From NCBI GenBank assembly GCA_001897475.1, contig MKSY01000025.1, positions 1 to 48,963 on the forward strand: DNA of 48,963 nucleotides, in the 5' to 3' direction. Every line of letters begins with the position of its first letter. The first letter of the stretch is position 1. The stretch comes from Alphaproteobacteria bacterium 43-37 (GTDB lineage: Bacteria; Pseudomonadota; Alphaproteobacteria; 43-37). A program made the position numbers and the translations under genes. The notes under the pieces are model-generated. The model was not told the origin of the DNA. It saw nothing but the letters and a program-made list of their open reading frames with translations, and did not search any database. Below, one piece after another: positions 29,145-38,951 of this stretch.

Positions 29145-30368
29145 ATGATTACTTATGCCCAAGCACTTCAAACAATTAGGGACTCGGCTTCACGCATGAA
29201 GGCGGAGACGGAGTGTGTTGCACTTACCGATGCTGTTGGTCGCGTGTGTGCAAGGGATGTCACCGCTGGGCTTGATATACAGCCTTTCGATAATTCAGCG
29301 ATGGACGGTTTTGCTGTACGTCTTGCTGAATTCCAAGCGATGACAGTCCCTGTGCGCCTTAAAAAATCTGGTGTTATAAGAGCAGGAAGAGCTTGCGAAG
29401 GTGCGACACTAGAAGATGGATGCTGCTGGCATGTTATGACAGGTGCACCTCTACCAGCGGGAACAGAGGCTATTGTACCCATAGAAAATACCGTGCTGGA
29501 TGGTGACTTTGTTATTTTCAGCGAGAAGCCCGCCGCGAGCCAGCATATACGCTACGCGGGAGAGGATTTCAGGAAATCTGCGCGGGTTCTTTCTGCTGGA
29601 GAAAGGCTTTCCACAGGGCATATTCTGCCCCTAGCAACCTTGGGTATTTCTGACATTTCTGTTTACAAGAAGCCCCGCGTTCTTTTTATCCCGACAGGTG
29701 ATGAGGTTGTCGATGATTTGCGAAAAGACCTCTACAATGGGGAGATTTATAACGCAAACAAGTTCTATGTGTCCTCCTTTTTGACGGCCTGCGACGCAGA
29801 TGTGACGATACACGACACCATTCGAGATGACCCTGAACAGTTTGTAGCTGCACTTCGTACTGCAGAGAGCGAAAAATATGACATCATCGTATCTTCTGGA
29901 GCTGTTTCGGCGGGGAGTTTCGATTTTGTGAGAGCAGGGATTGAGAAGGTGGGCGCACGCATTATTTATCATAAAATCAAGCTAAAGCCGGGGAAACCAA
30001 ATTTGTTCGCTAAGCTAGCCTCTGGCGCACTTTATTTTGGGTTACCCGGAAATCCTGTAGCGACAGCGGTTGGCCTTCGTTTCTTCGTATCTGAGGCTTT
30101 ACGCGTATCAAGAAAACAGAAACCAGAGCTTCCTATTTATGCGCGGGTGATGCACGCGTTTTCAAAAAAACCTGGGTTACACACAGTGCTAAAAGGCAAG
30201 CTGGAATACTGGGAGGACGGCTCTATAACCGTGGATGTTCTCGATGGTCAAGAATCTTTCCGTGTAAGCCCATTCCTGAGTATGGATTGTTGGATATATG
30301 CCCCCGAAGACTATGGTACGATGAAACCAGGAGATGTCGTTGAGGTTTATCCGCTTCTGCCGAGCTAA
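29145..30368 (+). CDS. moeA: molybdopterin molybdenumtransferase
   Basis: MoeA inserts molybdenum into adenylylated molybdopterin. The 407-residue protein has the N-terminal MoeA signature PFDNSAMDGFAV (about residues 47-58), the central MogA-like domain with FIPTGDEV and SSGAVSAGSFDFV, and the KPGKPNLFA / GLPGNPVA motifs near residues 280-310. It is a single gene with its own box. Together with the moa-mob-moeB operon at 44118-48832 it completes the cofactor pathway. Confidence 0.95.
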   Translation: MITYAQALQTIRDSASRMKAETECVALTDAVGRVCARDVTAGLDIQPFDNSAMDGFAVRLAEFQAMTVPVRLKKSGVIRAGRACEGATLEDGCCWHVMTGAPLPAGTEAIVPIENTVLDGDFVIFSEKPAASQHIRYAGEDFRKSARVLSAGERLSTGHILPLATLGISDISVYKKPRVLFIPTGDEVVDDLRKDLYNGEIYNANKFYVSSFLTACDADVTIHDTIRDDPEQFVAALRTAESEKYDIIVSSGAVSAGSFDFVRAGIEKVGARIIYHKIKLKPGKPNLFAKLASGALYFGLPGNPVATAVGLRFFVSEALRVSRKQKPELPIYARVMHAFSKKPGLHTVLKGKLEYWEDGSITVDVLDGQESFRVSPFLSMDCWIYAPEDYGTMKPGDVVEVYPLLPS

Positions 30369-30501
30369 TGCAGGAGTTTTTGCACACTAGTTTCAGCCAA
30401 GCTGTCAAAGAATTGTGGCTCCTTAGTACCCGTAAAATCTTTGGGTAAGCCAATCATTATATCCTAGTTGTTCCCCGGTTCTGCGTTGTTCTGTTATTGT
30501 C

Positions 30502-30515
30502 TTGATCTGAATCAA
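30502..30515 (+). promoter_or_regulatory. Fnr/Dnr-type box upstream of narK
   Basis: TTGATCTGAATCAA is a perfect palindrome, identical to the moeA box. A -10-like TCATAAC at 30537-30543 places the box close to -41.5. narK starts at 30619. Confidence 0.82.
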
Positions 30516-30618
30516 GTGACCGACTTTTTATACGTGTCATAACAGATGAGAAGAGGCAGGCTTCAAAGTCTTTTCTTCTAAAAAGCTAACTATTTGAATA
30601 ATTTGACGAAAATACGCC

Positions 30619-33261
30619 ATGCCCACCACAGTAAACCGGAAATTCACACTTTCCCTAACCACAGTTACCTTCACGGCTTGTTTCGCGGTCTGGACGATCT
30701 TCGCCATCATCGGCGTGCAGATCAAACAGGATATGGGCCTAAGTGATACCCAATTCAGCTTGCTGATTGGCACGCCGATCCTGACAGGCTCTCTTGCTAG
30801 GCTGTTCTTAGGGATATGGGCCGACCAATATGGTGGACGGCCCGTCTTTATGGCCGTGATGCTGTCTTCGGCCTTTTTTACCTGGTGCCTAACCTATGCC
30901 AATACCTACAAAATGCTGCTTCTAGCCGCGCTTGGTATTGGTCTTGCTGGAGGCAGTTTTGTTGTCGGCATTGCGTATCTTTCCAAATGGTACGACAAGG
31001 AACACCAGGGAACGGCGCTAGGCATTTACGGCATGGGGAACGTCGGTGCTGCGATCACCAAACTCATTGCACCTTTTATCATGGTTGCCTACGGCTGGCA
31101 AACGGTAGCGCAGACCTGGGCGGTAGCATTGGTTATGATGGCGGTGTTGTTCTGGGTGTTCACAAAGGACGAGCCGCAGATTCAGGCACAAAGAGCAGCA
31201 CATACCGCGCCGAGATCCATGCGTGAATCACTAAAGCCCCTTGGGAAATTTCAGGTTTGGCGCTTCTCCTTGTATTATTTCTTCGTATTCGGCGGCTTTG
31301 TCGCGCTGGCGCTGTGGCTGCCGCGCTATTATGTCGGAACCTATAAAATGGACATCGAAACAGCGGGCGTTCTGGCAGCGCTGTTTTCCATCGCAGGCTC
31401 TCTTTTCCGTGCGGTGGGTGGGTATTTATCTGATAAATACGGTGCGCGCGCCGTTATGTACTGGTCGTTCATTTTCTGCGCGATTTGCTGCTTCCTCTTG
31501 TCTTATCCAGAAACGGACTATGTTGTACATGGTATCAAGGGTGATGTCTCTTTCAGCTTTGGCTGGGGCGCTGTACCTTTCACGATGATCGTCTTTGTGC
31601 TTGGCTTCTTCATGTCACTGGGAAAGGCCGCAATTTACAAGCACATCCCTGTTTACTACCCGAATGATGTCGGATCTGTTGCTGGCATCGTCGGCCTGAT
31701 CGGCGGACTCGGCGGGTTCATCATGCCCCTCTGCTTCGGCTTGATGAACGATTATCTGAACGTCTGGACAAGCTGCTTCATGCTGATGTTCGTGCTGGTT
31801 GCAATTGCGTTCCTCTGGATGCACGTATCAATCCGTCTTATGGAAAGAGAGAAGTTTCCCGACATCAGCAAGCCTGCCTATTTCACCGAGCTTGAGCAAC
31901 GCAGCCTCGTCCTTAAAGTCTGGAAACCGGAAGACGAGGTGTTCTGGAAAAAAGAAGGACACAAGATCGCACGCCGAAATCTATGGCTTTCCGTACCTGC
32001 GCTTTTCCTGGCTTTTGCCTTGTGGATGGTCTGGAGCGTTGTGGTCGTGAATCTACCAAAAATCGGCTTTAGCTTTACAACCGAGCAGTTATTCTGGTTG
32101 ACGGCCTTGCCGGGGCTGTCCGGCGCCACATTGCGAATTTTCTATTCCTTCATGGTACCAATCTTTGGTGGTCGCCGCTGGACGGCAATCAGTACCGCCG
32201 CACTCCTCATTCCGGCCATTGGTATCGGCACAGCGGTACAGAATTTACAAACACCCTATGCGGTATTCCTGGTTCTGGCGCTGTTGTGCGGATTTGGCGG
32301 TGGTAACTTTGCCTCCAGCATGGCGAATATCGCTTTCTTCTTCCCGAAAAAAGAAAAAGGCAATGCACTGGCTCTCAACGCAGGCCTTGGCAATCTTGGT
32401 GTAAGTGCGGTTCAATTCCTTGTCCCCATCGTGATTTTTTACAACGTATTCGGCGGCCTTGTCGGCGGGGCACAGAGTGTGGGAGAGGTTCAAATGTGGT
32501 TGCAAAACGCCGCATTTATCTGGACTCCTTTCATTGCGCTCTCCTCTGTACTGTCGTGGATTTACATGAACGACATTGCCGATGTCCGCGCCTCGATTGC
32601 ATCCCAACTAGCGATTTTCGAGCGCAAACACAACTGGATCATGTGCGCCCTCTATATCGGCACTTTCGGCTCGTTTATCGGTTTCTCGGCGGCGTTCCCA
32701 CTGTTGGCACAATCACAGTTTCCGGAGGTAAACTCTCTCAAACTGGCATTTATCGGGCCTCTAGTCGGCGCACTGGCGCGTGCAGGCAGCGGGTGGATTG
32801 CCGATAGATTTGGCGGCGGACGGGTCACGTTTTGGGTCTTTGTTATCATGATTTTGGGGACACTGGGTGTTCTCCACTTTCTAAGGATTAAGGATCAGGC
32901 CAGTGCGTTCTACGGTTTTTTTGCTATGTTTCTCGTGCTTTTTGGGGCAACGGGCGTAGGCAATGCCTCAACCTTCCAGATGATCCCTACAATCTTCTGG
33001 AAAGACAGAAAGGCCGCCCTAAGCGGCCAGCTGGAAGAGGATGTGCGTAAGGCGGCAGAACGTGAATCGGCGGCTGTTATTGGCTTTAGTTCAGCTATTG
33101 GAGCCTTTGGCGCGTTCTTTATCCCCAAAAGCTATGGGAGTTCCATTGCTGCCACAGGCGGTCCAGAGGCTGCATTATGGGTATTTATTGGATTTTATAC
33201 CCTTTGCCTGTTCATGACTTGGTTCTTCTATACCCGGAAGAATGCTGAGGCTAAGTGTTAA
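30619..33261 (+). CDS. narK: fused two-domain nitrate/nitrite transporter NarK1-NarK2
   Basis: This 880-residue protein is two major-facilitator (MFS) transporters in one chain, about 24 membrane helices. Domain 1 (about residues 1-440) has the nitrate-signature-like AGGSFVVGIAYLSKWYDK and SVAGIVGLIGGLGGFIMPL. Domain 2 (about 455-880) has CGFGGGNFASSMANIAFFFP and LGNLGVSAVQF. In described fused NarK proteins of denitrifiers one half imports nitrate with protons and the other exchanges nitrate for nitrite. It sits directly before narG with its own box. Family is certain; the split of roles between halves is inferred. Confidence 0.93.
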   Translation: MPTTVNRKFTLSLTTVTFTACFAVWTIFAIIGVQIKQDMGLSDTQFSLLIGTPILTGSLARLFLGIWADQYGGRPVFMAVMLSSAFFTWCLTYANTYKMLLLAALGIGLAGGSFVVGIAYLSKWYDKEHQGTALGIYGMGNVGAAITKLIAPFIMVAYGWQTVAQTWAVALVMMAVLFWVFTKDEPQIQAQRAAHTAPRSMRESLKPLGKFQVWRFSLYYFFVFGGFVALALWLPRYYVGTYKMDIETAGVLAALFSIAGSLFRAVGGYLSDKYGARAVMYWSFIFCAICCFLLSYPETDYVVHGIKGDVSFSFGWGAVPFTMIVFVLGFFMSLGKAAIYKHIPVYYPNDVGSVAGIVGLIGGLGGFIMPLCFGLMNDYLNVWTSCFMLMFVLVAIAFLWMHVSIRLMEREKFPDISKPAYFTELEQRSLVLKVWKPEDEVFWKKEGHKIARRNLWLSVPALFLAFALWMVWSVVVVNLPKIGFSFTTEQLFWLTALPGLSGATLRIFYSFMVPIFGGRRWTAISTAALLIPAIGIGTAVQNLQTPYAVFLVLALLCGFGGGNFASSMANIAFFFPKKEKGNALALNAGLGNLGVSAVQFLVPIVIFYNVFGGLVGGAQSVGEVQMWLQNAAFIWTPFIALSSVLSWIYMNDIADVRASIASQLAIFERKHNWIMCALYIGTFGSFIGFSAAFPLLAQSQFPEVNSLKLAFIGPLVGALARAGSGWIADRFGGGRVTFWVFVIMILGTLGVLHFLRIKDQASAFYGFFAMFLVLFGATGVGNASTFQMIPTIFWKDRKAALSGQLEEDVRKAAERESAAVIGFSSAIGAFGAFFIPKSYGSSIAATGGPEAALWVFIGFYTLCLFMTWFFYTRKNAEAKC

Positions 33262-33272
33262 AAAACGGGTTC

Positions 33273-33286
33273 TTGATTCAGATCAA
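33273..33286 (+). promoter_or_regulatory. Fnr/Dnr-type box and promoter of narGH-narJI
   Basis: TTGATTCAGATCAA is a perfect TTGAT-N4-ATCAA palindrome. TATTAA at 33313-33318 is a plausible -10, giving a start near 33321 with the box at about -41.5. AGGGGG (33329-33334) serves as ribosome-binding site for narG at 33344. Confidence 0.85.
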
Positions 33287-33343
33287 GTGGAGATGTTGAG
33301 AAAAGGCGCATCTATTAAGGCAGTATACAGGGGGCTATGAGAT

Positions 33344-36300
33344 ATGAGTTATTTTATCGATCGAATCAGCTTTTTCTCACAAAAGCGTGAACCTTTCTCG
33401 AGTGGTCACGGCATCACGACAAATGAAAACCGGGCATGGGAAGAGGGCTATCGTGGCCGCTGGGCGCATGACAAGGTTGTTCGCTCGACGCATGGTGTAA
33501 ATTGTACAGGCTCTTGCTCGTGGAAAATCTACGTCAAGAACGGGCTGATTGCATGGGAAACGCAGCAGACCGATTATCCACGTACCCGTCCCGACCTGCC
33601 CAACCACGAACCACGCGGTTGTGCACGTGGCGCAAGCTATAGCTGGTATATCTATTCAGCCAACCGCTTGAAATATCCGATGGTGCGTAAACGCCTTCTG
33701 GACCTTTGGCGGAAGACAAAAGAGCAAGTTGGCGGTGACCCTGTAAAGGCTTGGGCTACGATTCAGGCTGACCCGATCTTAAGAGCTTCCTATCAACAGG
33801 TGCGTGGCCGCGGAGGTTTTGTACGCGCTGGGTGGGATGAGGCAAACGAAATCGTTGCTGCCGCTAACATCCATACCATCAAGGCTCACGGCCCTGACCG
33901 CATCATCGGGTTTTCGCCTATCCCGGCGATGTCGATGATCTCTTATGCTGCAGGCTCACGCTATATGTCCCTTCTGGGTGGCGTGTGTATGAGCTTCTAT
34001 GACTGGTATTGCGACTTACCGCCGTCAAGCCCACAGACCTGGGGTGAACAGACCGATGTGCCGGAAAGCGCCGACTGGTACAACGCCGGATTTATCATCA
34101 TGTGGGGATCAAATGTGCCGCAGACACGTACTCCTGACGCGCATTTCATGACAGAAGCTCGCTACAAGGGAACGCAGGTTGTTACCATCACGCCCGACTA
34201 TTCCGAGGCATCGAAATTCGCTGATATCTGGCTTAACCCGCGCCAAGGTACAGATGCAGCTCTTGGCATGGCGATGGGCCATGTCATCCTTAAGGAATTC
34301 CACATTGAGAGTCCGTCGGAATATTTTGACGATTATTGCCGCACTTATTCCGATTTGCCCTTCCTTGTGAAACTCGAGGAACGCGACGGCCGATTCTCTC
34401 CAGGCCGTATGGTGCGTGCCTCGGATTTCGACGGGCAACTGAGCGAGAAAAATAATCCGGAATGGAAGACTGTCTGTTTCGATGAAAAAACCGGAAACAT
34501 CACAGTGCCGACAGGCTCTATCGGTTTCCGCTGGGGTGAGGAAGGCAAGTGGAACATCACTCCAACGAACGCAGGAACGGGTGAGAGCATTCGCCCGCGC
34601 AAAACCCTGCTGGGCACTCATGATACGATCGTAAAAGTCGGGTTCCCGTACTTTGGCGGTCAGGTTCACGAGCATGGCTATTTCCAAACAAGCGATCACC
34701 ACGAAGTGCTGGAGCGCAATATCCCTGTCCGTTCCCTTGACCTGAATGGTAAGAAAACCTACGTTGCCTGTGTCTTCGACCTCCTGTGCGGACAGTATGG
34801 TATCCATCGCGAAGGGCTTGGCGGAGACAACGTCGCCCGCAGCTACGAAGAAGATGTCCCCTATACACCCAAATGGCAGGAAGCCATTACCAACGTTTCT
34901 GCGGCACAAGTGATCCAGGTCGCGCGCGCGTTTGCACGAAATGCTCATGTTACCAAGGGCAAATCGATGATCATCATCGGCGCGGCGATGAACCACTGGT
35001 ATCACATGGATATGAACTACCGCGCCTGCATCAATATGCTGGTCTTCTGCGGTTGCGTCGGCCAGTCGGGTGGCGGCTGGTCGCACTACGTTGGGCAGGA
35101 AAAACTGCGCCCGCAGACCGGCTGGGCGCCGCTAGCCTTCGCCCTTGACTGGACTCGCCCTCCACGCCAGCAAAACTCGACGTCTTTCTTCTACGCTCAT
35201 ACAGATCAATGGCGTTATGAAACACTGCAATTAGACGAGATTCTTTCTCCCCTCGCGGATAAAAACCGCTGGGTTGGAACGTTAATCGATTGCAACATCC
35301 GTTCTGAGCGTATGGGATGGCTGCCTTCAGCCCCACAGTTGGAGGAAAACCCGCTTGATCTGGTTAAAAAGGCTGAAGCGGAAAAGCGTGATCCTATCGA
35401 ATACGTTGTCGATCGCTTGAGCCGTGGTGATCTGCGTATGTCTTGCGAAGATCCCGATAATCCTGCCAACTGGCCGCGCAATATGTTTGTTTGGCGCTCC
35501 AACATTCTGGGTTCCAGCGGTAAGGGGCATGAATATTTTCTCAAGCATTTCTTGGGGACGCAACACGGCGTGCAAGGGAAAGATCTTGGCAGCGAAGGCA
35601 AAGGGCGTTCCAGTGAGGTGATCTGGCATGACCATGCGCCGGAAGGGAAACTTGATCTGGTCGTGACGCTGGACTTTCGCATGTCCACGACTTGCGTTTA
35701 TTCCGACATCGTGCTGCCGACAGCAAGCTGGTATGAGAAAAATGACCTGAACACCTCCGATATGCACCCCTTCATCCACCCGCTGTCCAAAGCGATTGAC
35801 CCTGTCTGGCAGAGCAAATCGGATTGGGAGATTTACAAGGGCTTCGCTAAAAAATTCTCTGAGCTTTGCGTTGGGCACCTTGGCGTAGAAAAAGAAATTG
35901 TCATGACCCCTATTCTGCATGACACGGCAGGCGAACTGGCGCAGCCTGATGTCAAGGAATGGCGCAAAGGGGAATGTCCGCTAATCCCCGGCAAAACAGC
36001 CCCCACGATGAAAGTGGTCGAGCGTGACTACCCCGAGATATTTGAACGTTTTACGAGCCTCGGCCCCCTAATGGAAAAGCTTGGCAATGGTGGTAAGGGC
36101 ATTGGCTGGAACACTGATCACGAAGTCGAGCTCTTGAAAAAGCTCAACGGCGAGAAAAACGGCAGGGCTAAGATTGACACGGATATTGATGCCTGTGAAA
36201 CCGTCCTTTCTCTCTCACCTGAAACAAACGGCGAGGTTGCTGTTAAAGCATGGGCGGCTCTGAGCAAAATAACAGGCCGTGACCACACCCATCTGGCATT

Positions 36301-37075
36301 GCCGAAGGAAGAAGAAAAAATTCGCTTCCGCGATATTCAGGCACAACCGCGCAAGATTATCAGCTCCCCGACATGGAGCGGTATTGAGTCCGAACACGTT
36401 TGCTACAACGCAGGCTATGTCAACGTGCATGAGTTCATTCCCTGGCGCACGCTGACGGGCCGACAGCAACTGTATCAAGATCACCCATGGATGATCGACT
36501 TTGGTGAGGCTCTGACATCCTATCGCCCACCAATTAATACACGGACAGTCAAGAATATGCTCGATAAGCATGGCAAGGAGTCGCCGACGATCCTGTTAAA
36601 CTTCATCACACCGCACCAGAAGTGGGGCATCCACTCCACCTATACAGACAATCTGCATATGCTGACCTTATCACGTGGCGGCCCGATTGTCTGGGTCAGC
36701 GAGATTGATGCGAGGAAAATAGACGCTAGGGACAATGACTGGCTTGAAATCTTCAACACCAATGGCGCTATTGTTGCACGGGCGGTCGTGTCCCAGCGTG
36801 TCAACGAAGGCCTGATGATGATGTATCATGCCCAGGAGAAACTGGTACATACGCCTGGTAGCAAAATCACCAATGCGCGTGGCGGCATCCACAACTCTGT
36901 GACGCGCGCCACAGTTAAGCCGACACATATGATCGGCGGCTACGCACAACTGGCATACGGGTTTAATTATTACGGGACTGTTGGGTCAAATCGGGATGAA
37001 TTCGTGATTGTCCGTAAGATTGATAACGTTGACTGGATGGAAGAGCCCGCAACAATGGAGGCGGCAGCACAATGA
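33344..37075 (+). CDS. narG: respiratory nitrate reductase alpha subunit
   Basis: NarG reduces nitrate to nitrite at a bis-MGD molybdenum centre on the cytoplasmic side of the membrane. The 1243-residue length fits the family. The FS0 [4Fe-4S] ligands His50, Cys54, Cys58 and Cys93 are seen in HGVNCTGSC and GCARGAS. The molybdenum-ligand Asp lies in FYDWYCDLPP (about residues 218-227). No twin-arginine RRx-type N-terminus is obvious beyond the short NarG leader region. narH overlaps the end as ATGA. Sampled GC is clearly above the nuo genes. Confidence 0.97.
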   Translation: MSYFIDRISFFSQKREPFSSGHGITTNENRAWEEGYRGRWAHDKVVRSTHGVNCTGSCSWKIYVKNGLIAWETQQTDYPRTRPDLPNHEPRGCARGASYSWYIYSANRLKYPMVRKRLLDLWRKTKEQVGGDPVKAWATIQADPILRASYQQVRGRGGFVRAGWDEANEIVAAANIHTIKAHGPDRIIGFSPIPAMSMISYAAGSRYMSLLGGVCMSFYDWYCDLPPSSPQTWGEQTDVPESADWYNAGFIIMWGSNVPQTRTPDAHFMTEARYKGTQVVTITPDYSEASKFADIWLNPRQGTDAALGMAMGHVILKEFHIESPSEYFDDYCRTYSDLPFLVKLEERDGRFSPGRMVRASDFDGQLSEKNNPEWKTVCFDEKTGNITVPTGSIGFRWGEEGKWNITPTNAGTGESIRPRKTLLGTHDTIVKVGFPYFGGQVHEHGYFQTSDHHEVLERNIPVRSLDLNGKKTYVACVFDLLCGQYGIHREGLGGDNVARSYEEDVPYTPKWQEAITNVSAAQVIQVARAFARNAHVTKGKSMIIIGAAMNHWYHMDMNYRACINMLVFCGCVGQSGGGWSHYVGQEKLRPQTGWAPLAFALDWTRPPRQQNSTSFFYAHTDQWRYETLQLDEILSPLADKNRWVGTLIDCNIRSERMGWLPSAPQLEENPLDLVKKAEAEKRDPIEYVVDRLSRGDLRMSCEDPDNPANWPRNMFVWRSNILGSSGKGHEYFLKHFLGTQHGVQGKDLGSEGKGRSSEVIWHDHAPEGKLDLVVTLDFRMSTTCVYSDIVLPTASWYEKNDLNTSDMHPFIHPLSKAIDPVWQSKSDWEIYKGFAKKFSELCVGHLGVEKEIVMTPILHDTAGELAQPDVKEWRKGECPLIPGKTAPTMKVVERDYPEIFERFTSLGPLMEKLGNGGKGIGWNTDHEVELLKKLNGEKNGRAKIDTDIDACETVLSLSPETNGEVAVKAWAALSKITGRDHTHLALPKEEEKIRFRDIQAQPRKIISSPTWSGIESEHVCYNAGYVNVHEFIPWRTLTGRQQLYQDHPWMIDFGEALTSYRPPINTRTVKNMLDKHGKESPTILLNFITPHQKWGIHSTYTDNLHMLTLSRGGPIVWVSEIDARKIDARDNDWLEIFNTNGAIVARAVVSQRVNEGLMMMYHAQEKLVHTPGSKITNARGGIHNSVTRATVKPTHMIGGYAQLAYGFNYYGTVGSNRDEFVIVRKIDNVDWMEEPATMEAAAQ

Positions 37076-38730
37076 AAGTACGCGCACAAATAGCGATGGT
37101 TCTCAATCTCGATAAATGTATCGGGTGTCATACCTGTTCAGTAACCTGCAAGAACGTCTGGACATCGCGGGAAGGCGTCGAATATGCTTGGTTCAACAAC
37201 GTCGAAACCAAGCCTGGTGTTGGTTATCCCAAAGAATGGGAAAACCAGAAGAAATGGAAAGGCGGCTGGAAGCGCAAAGCCAACGGCAAGATTCAGCCAA
37301 AACAGGGCAACCGCTGGCACATCCTTGCCAACATTTTTGGTAACCCAAACCTGCCAGAGATCGACGATTATTATGAGCCGTTTACCTTCGACTACGATCA
37401 CTTGCAAAAGGCGCCGGAAATGAAAACCATGCCGACGGCACGACCGCGTTCCCTGATCACCGGCGACCGCATGGAAAAGGTGATATGGGGGCCAAACTGG
37501 GAGGAAATTCTCGGTACAGAATTTGAGTATCGCAAGAAAGACTATAACTTTAAAGACATTGAAAAAGAGATATACGGCGAGTTTGAGAATACTTTTATGA
37601 TGTATCTGCCGCGCCTTTGCGAACATTGCATCAACCCAACCTGTGTCGCATCTTGTCCCTCTGGCTCGATTTACAAGCGCGAAGAAGACGGGATTGTTCT
37701 GGTCGATCAGGACAAATGCCGTGGGTGGCGAATGTGCATTTCCGGCTGCCCGTATAAGAAAATCTATTACAACTGGAAAACCGGCAAGGCAGAAAAATGT
37801 ACGTTCTGCTACCCGCGTATCGAAAATGGCGACCCAACCGTATGTTCCGAAACTTGCGTTGGGCGTATCCGCTATCTGGGGGTTATCCTCTATGACGCTG
37901 ACCGAATTGAAGAAGCTGCCAGCGTAGAGAACGAGGAAGACCTATATGAAGCGCAGCTTGGTATTTTCCTCAACCCCCACGATCCAAAAATCATTGCACA
38001 GGCTCGTCGGGACGGTATTCCTGACAATTGGATTGATGGGGCGCAAAAATCCCCTATCTACAAAATGGCCATTGACTGGAAGGTGGCGTTCCCACTGCAC
38101 CCGGAGTATCGCACCTTACCGATGGTCTGGTACATCCCCCCGCTGTCGCCAATACAATCCGCAGCAGCTCAGGGCAAAATTCCGACGCGCAGCGATGGCA
38201 TCATGCCAGACCTGGACGATATGCGAATCCCAGTTAAGTATCTGGCGAACCTGTTTACCGGAGGCAAAGAAGCACCCATTCGCTTGGCTCTTAAACATAT
38301 GATGACGATGCGACACTATATGCGTAGCAAGATGTTCGAGGTGGGTCCCGACACGACTCTTCTTGCTGAAACTGGACTGACCGAAGAACTTATTGAAGAT
38401 ATGTATAAGATCATGGCTATCGCAAACTATGAAGACCGTTACGTCATCCCGACCGGCCACCGAGAGGAAGCATTCGATGCCTTTGGCGAAAGCGGCGGTT
38501 GTGGCTTCTCATTCGGTAATGGGTGCGCGTCGCATAGCAACAGCGCCTATGACCTTTTTGAAAGTCCGCAACAAACGCGCGGCCAATCGGGGAGTACGAA
38601 AAGCAACCGTGCCAACACTATTTTTGAGCGCGATCACTACGAAAAGATCCCGGTCATTAAAAGTGGTTGCGGTAGCGGCGGATGTGGTAGCGGCGGTAGC
38701 GGTGGTTGTGGTAGTGATAATTGTAGTTAA
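37072..38730 (+). CDS. narH: respiratory nitrate reductase beta subunit with Cys/Gly-rich tail
   Basis: NarH carries four iron-sulphur clusters and passes electrons from NarI to NarG. Motifs: CIGCHTCSVTCK (Cys16, 19, 22, 26), CEHCINPTCVASCP, CRGWRMCISGCP (Trp in place of one Cys marks the [3Fe-4S] cluster) and CTFCYPR with CSETC. The 552-residue protein is about 40 longer than typical and ends in an unusual Gly/Ser/Cys tail. The last 22 residues (531-552) hold four Cys, and another Cys pair with Gly lies near 480-495. The tail may be a metal- or Fe-S-related appendage; its function is unknown. Confidence 0.96.
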   Translation: MKVRAQIAMVLNLDKCIGCHTCSVTCKNVWTSREGVEYAWFNNVETKPGVGYPKEWENQKKWKGGWKRKANGKIQPKQGNRWHILANIFGNPNLPEIDDYYEPFTFDYDHLQKAPEMKTMPTARPRSLITGDRMEKVIWGPNWEEILGTEFEYRKKDYNFKDIEKEIYGEFENTFMMYLPRLCEHCINPTCVASCPSGSIYKREEDGIVLVDQDKCRGWRMCISGCPYKKIYYNWKTGKAEKCTFCYPRIENGDPTVCSETCVGRIRYLGVILYDADRIEEAASVENEEDLYEAQLGIFLNPHDPKIIAQARRDGIPDNWIDGAQKSPIYKMAIDWKVAFPLHPEYRTLPMVWYIPPLSPIQSAAAQGKIPTRSDGIMPDLDDMRIPVKYLANLFTGGKEAPIRLALKHMMTMRHYMRSKMFEVGPDTTLLAETGLTEELIEDMYKIMAIANYEDRYVIPTGHREEAFDAFGESGGCGFSFGNGCASHSNSAYDLFESPQQTRGQSGSTKSNRANTIFERDHYEKIPVIKSGCGSGGCGSGGSGGCGSDNCS

Positions 38731-38747
38731 CAAAAAGGAGAAAATCT

Positions 38748-38951
38748 ATGAGCCTCATTGAAAAACTTGGTTTAAAGAATAAGCAGAAAAATAAGGAACA
38801 AAAATCCTTTACCGGCAAGAAAGAAGATCAGAAAGTTCTGGAAGAAAACCAGAAAGTTTTGGAAGATAAAATTCCGGCTGCTGCGCAAGATATGTGCTGT
38901 GGTTCCTGCGGGGGTAGCGGACACGCCAATAAAAAGGACGGGAAGGGATGA
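38748..38951 (+). CDS. small Cys-rich protein between narH and narJ
   Basis: This 67-residue protein has no match I recognise. The first 45 residues are highly charged (Lys, Glu, Gln) and contain two near-identical repeats, QKVLEENQKVLED. The end has a CCGSCGGSGH motif (about residues 50-59). A strong AAAAAGGAG ribosome-binding site precedes the ATG, it lies 17 bp after narH, and its stop overlaps the narJ start as ATGA, so it is surely translated. Its Cys motif resembles the narH tail just upstream, suggesting a role in NarGH metallocluster or cofactor assembly. That role is inference. Confidence 0.75.
   Translation: MSLIEKLGLKNKQKNKEQKSFTGKKEDQKVLEENQKVLEDKIPAAAQDMCCGSCGGSGHANKKDGKG

Noticed and set aside
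34109..35086. Minus-strand frame of 325 codons inside narG
   Set aside because: It is antisense to a certain gene in a GC-rich region, has no family resemblance and no ribosome-binding site. It is a coding shadow.
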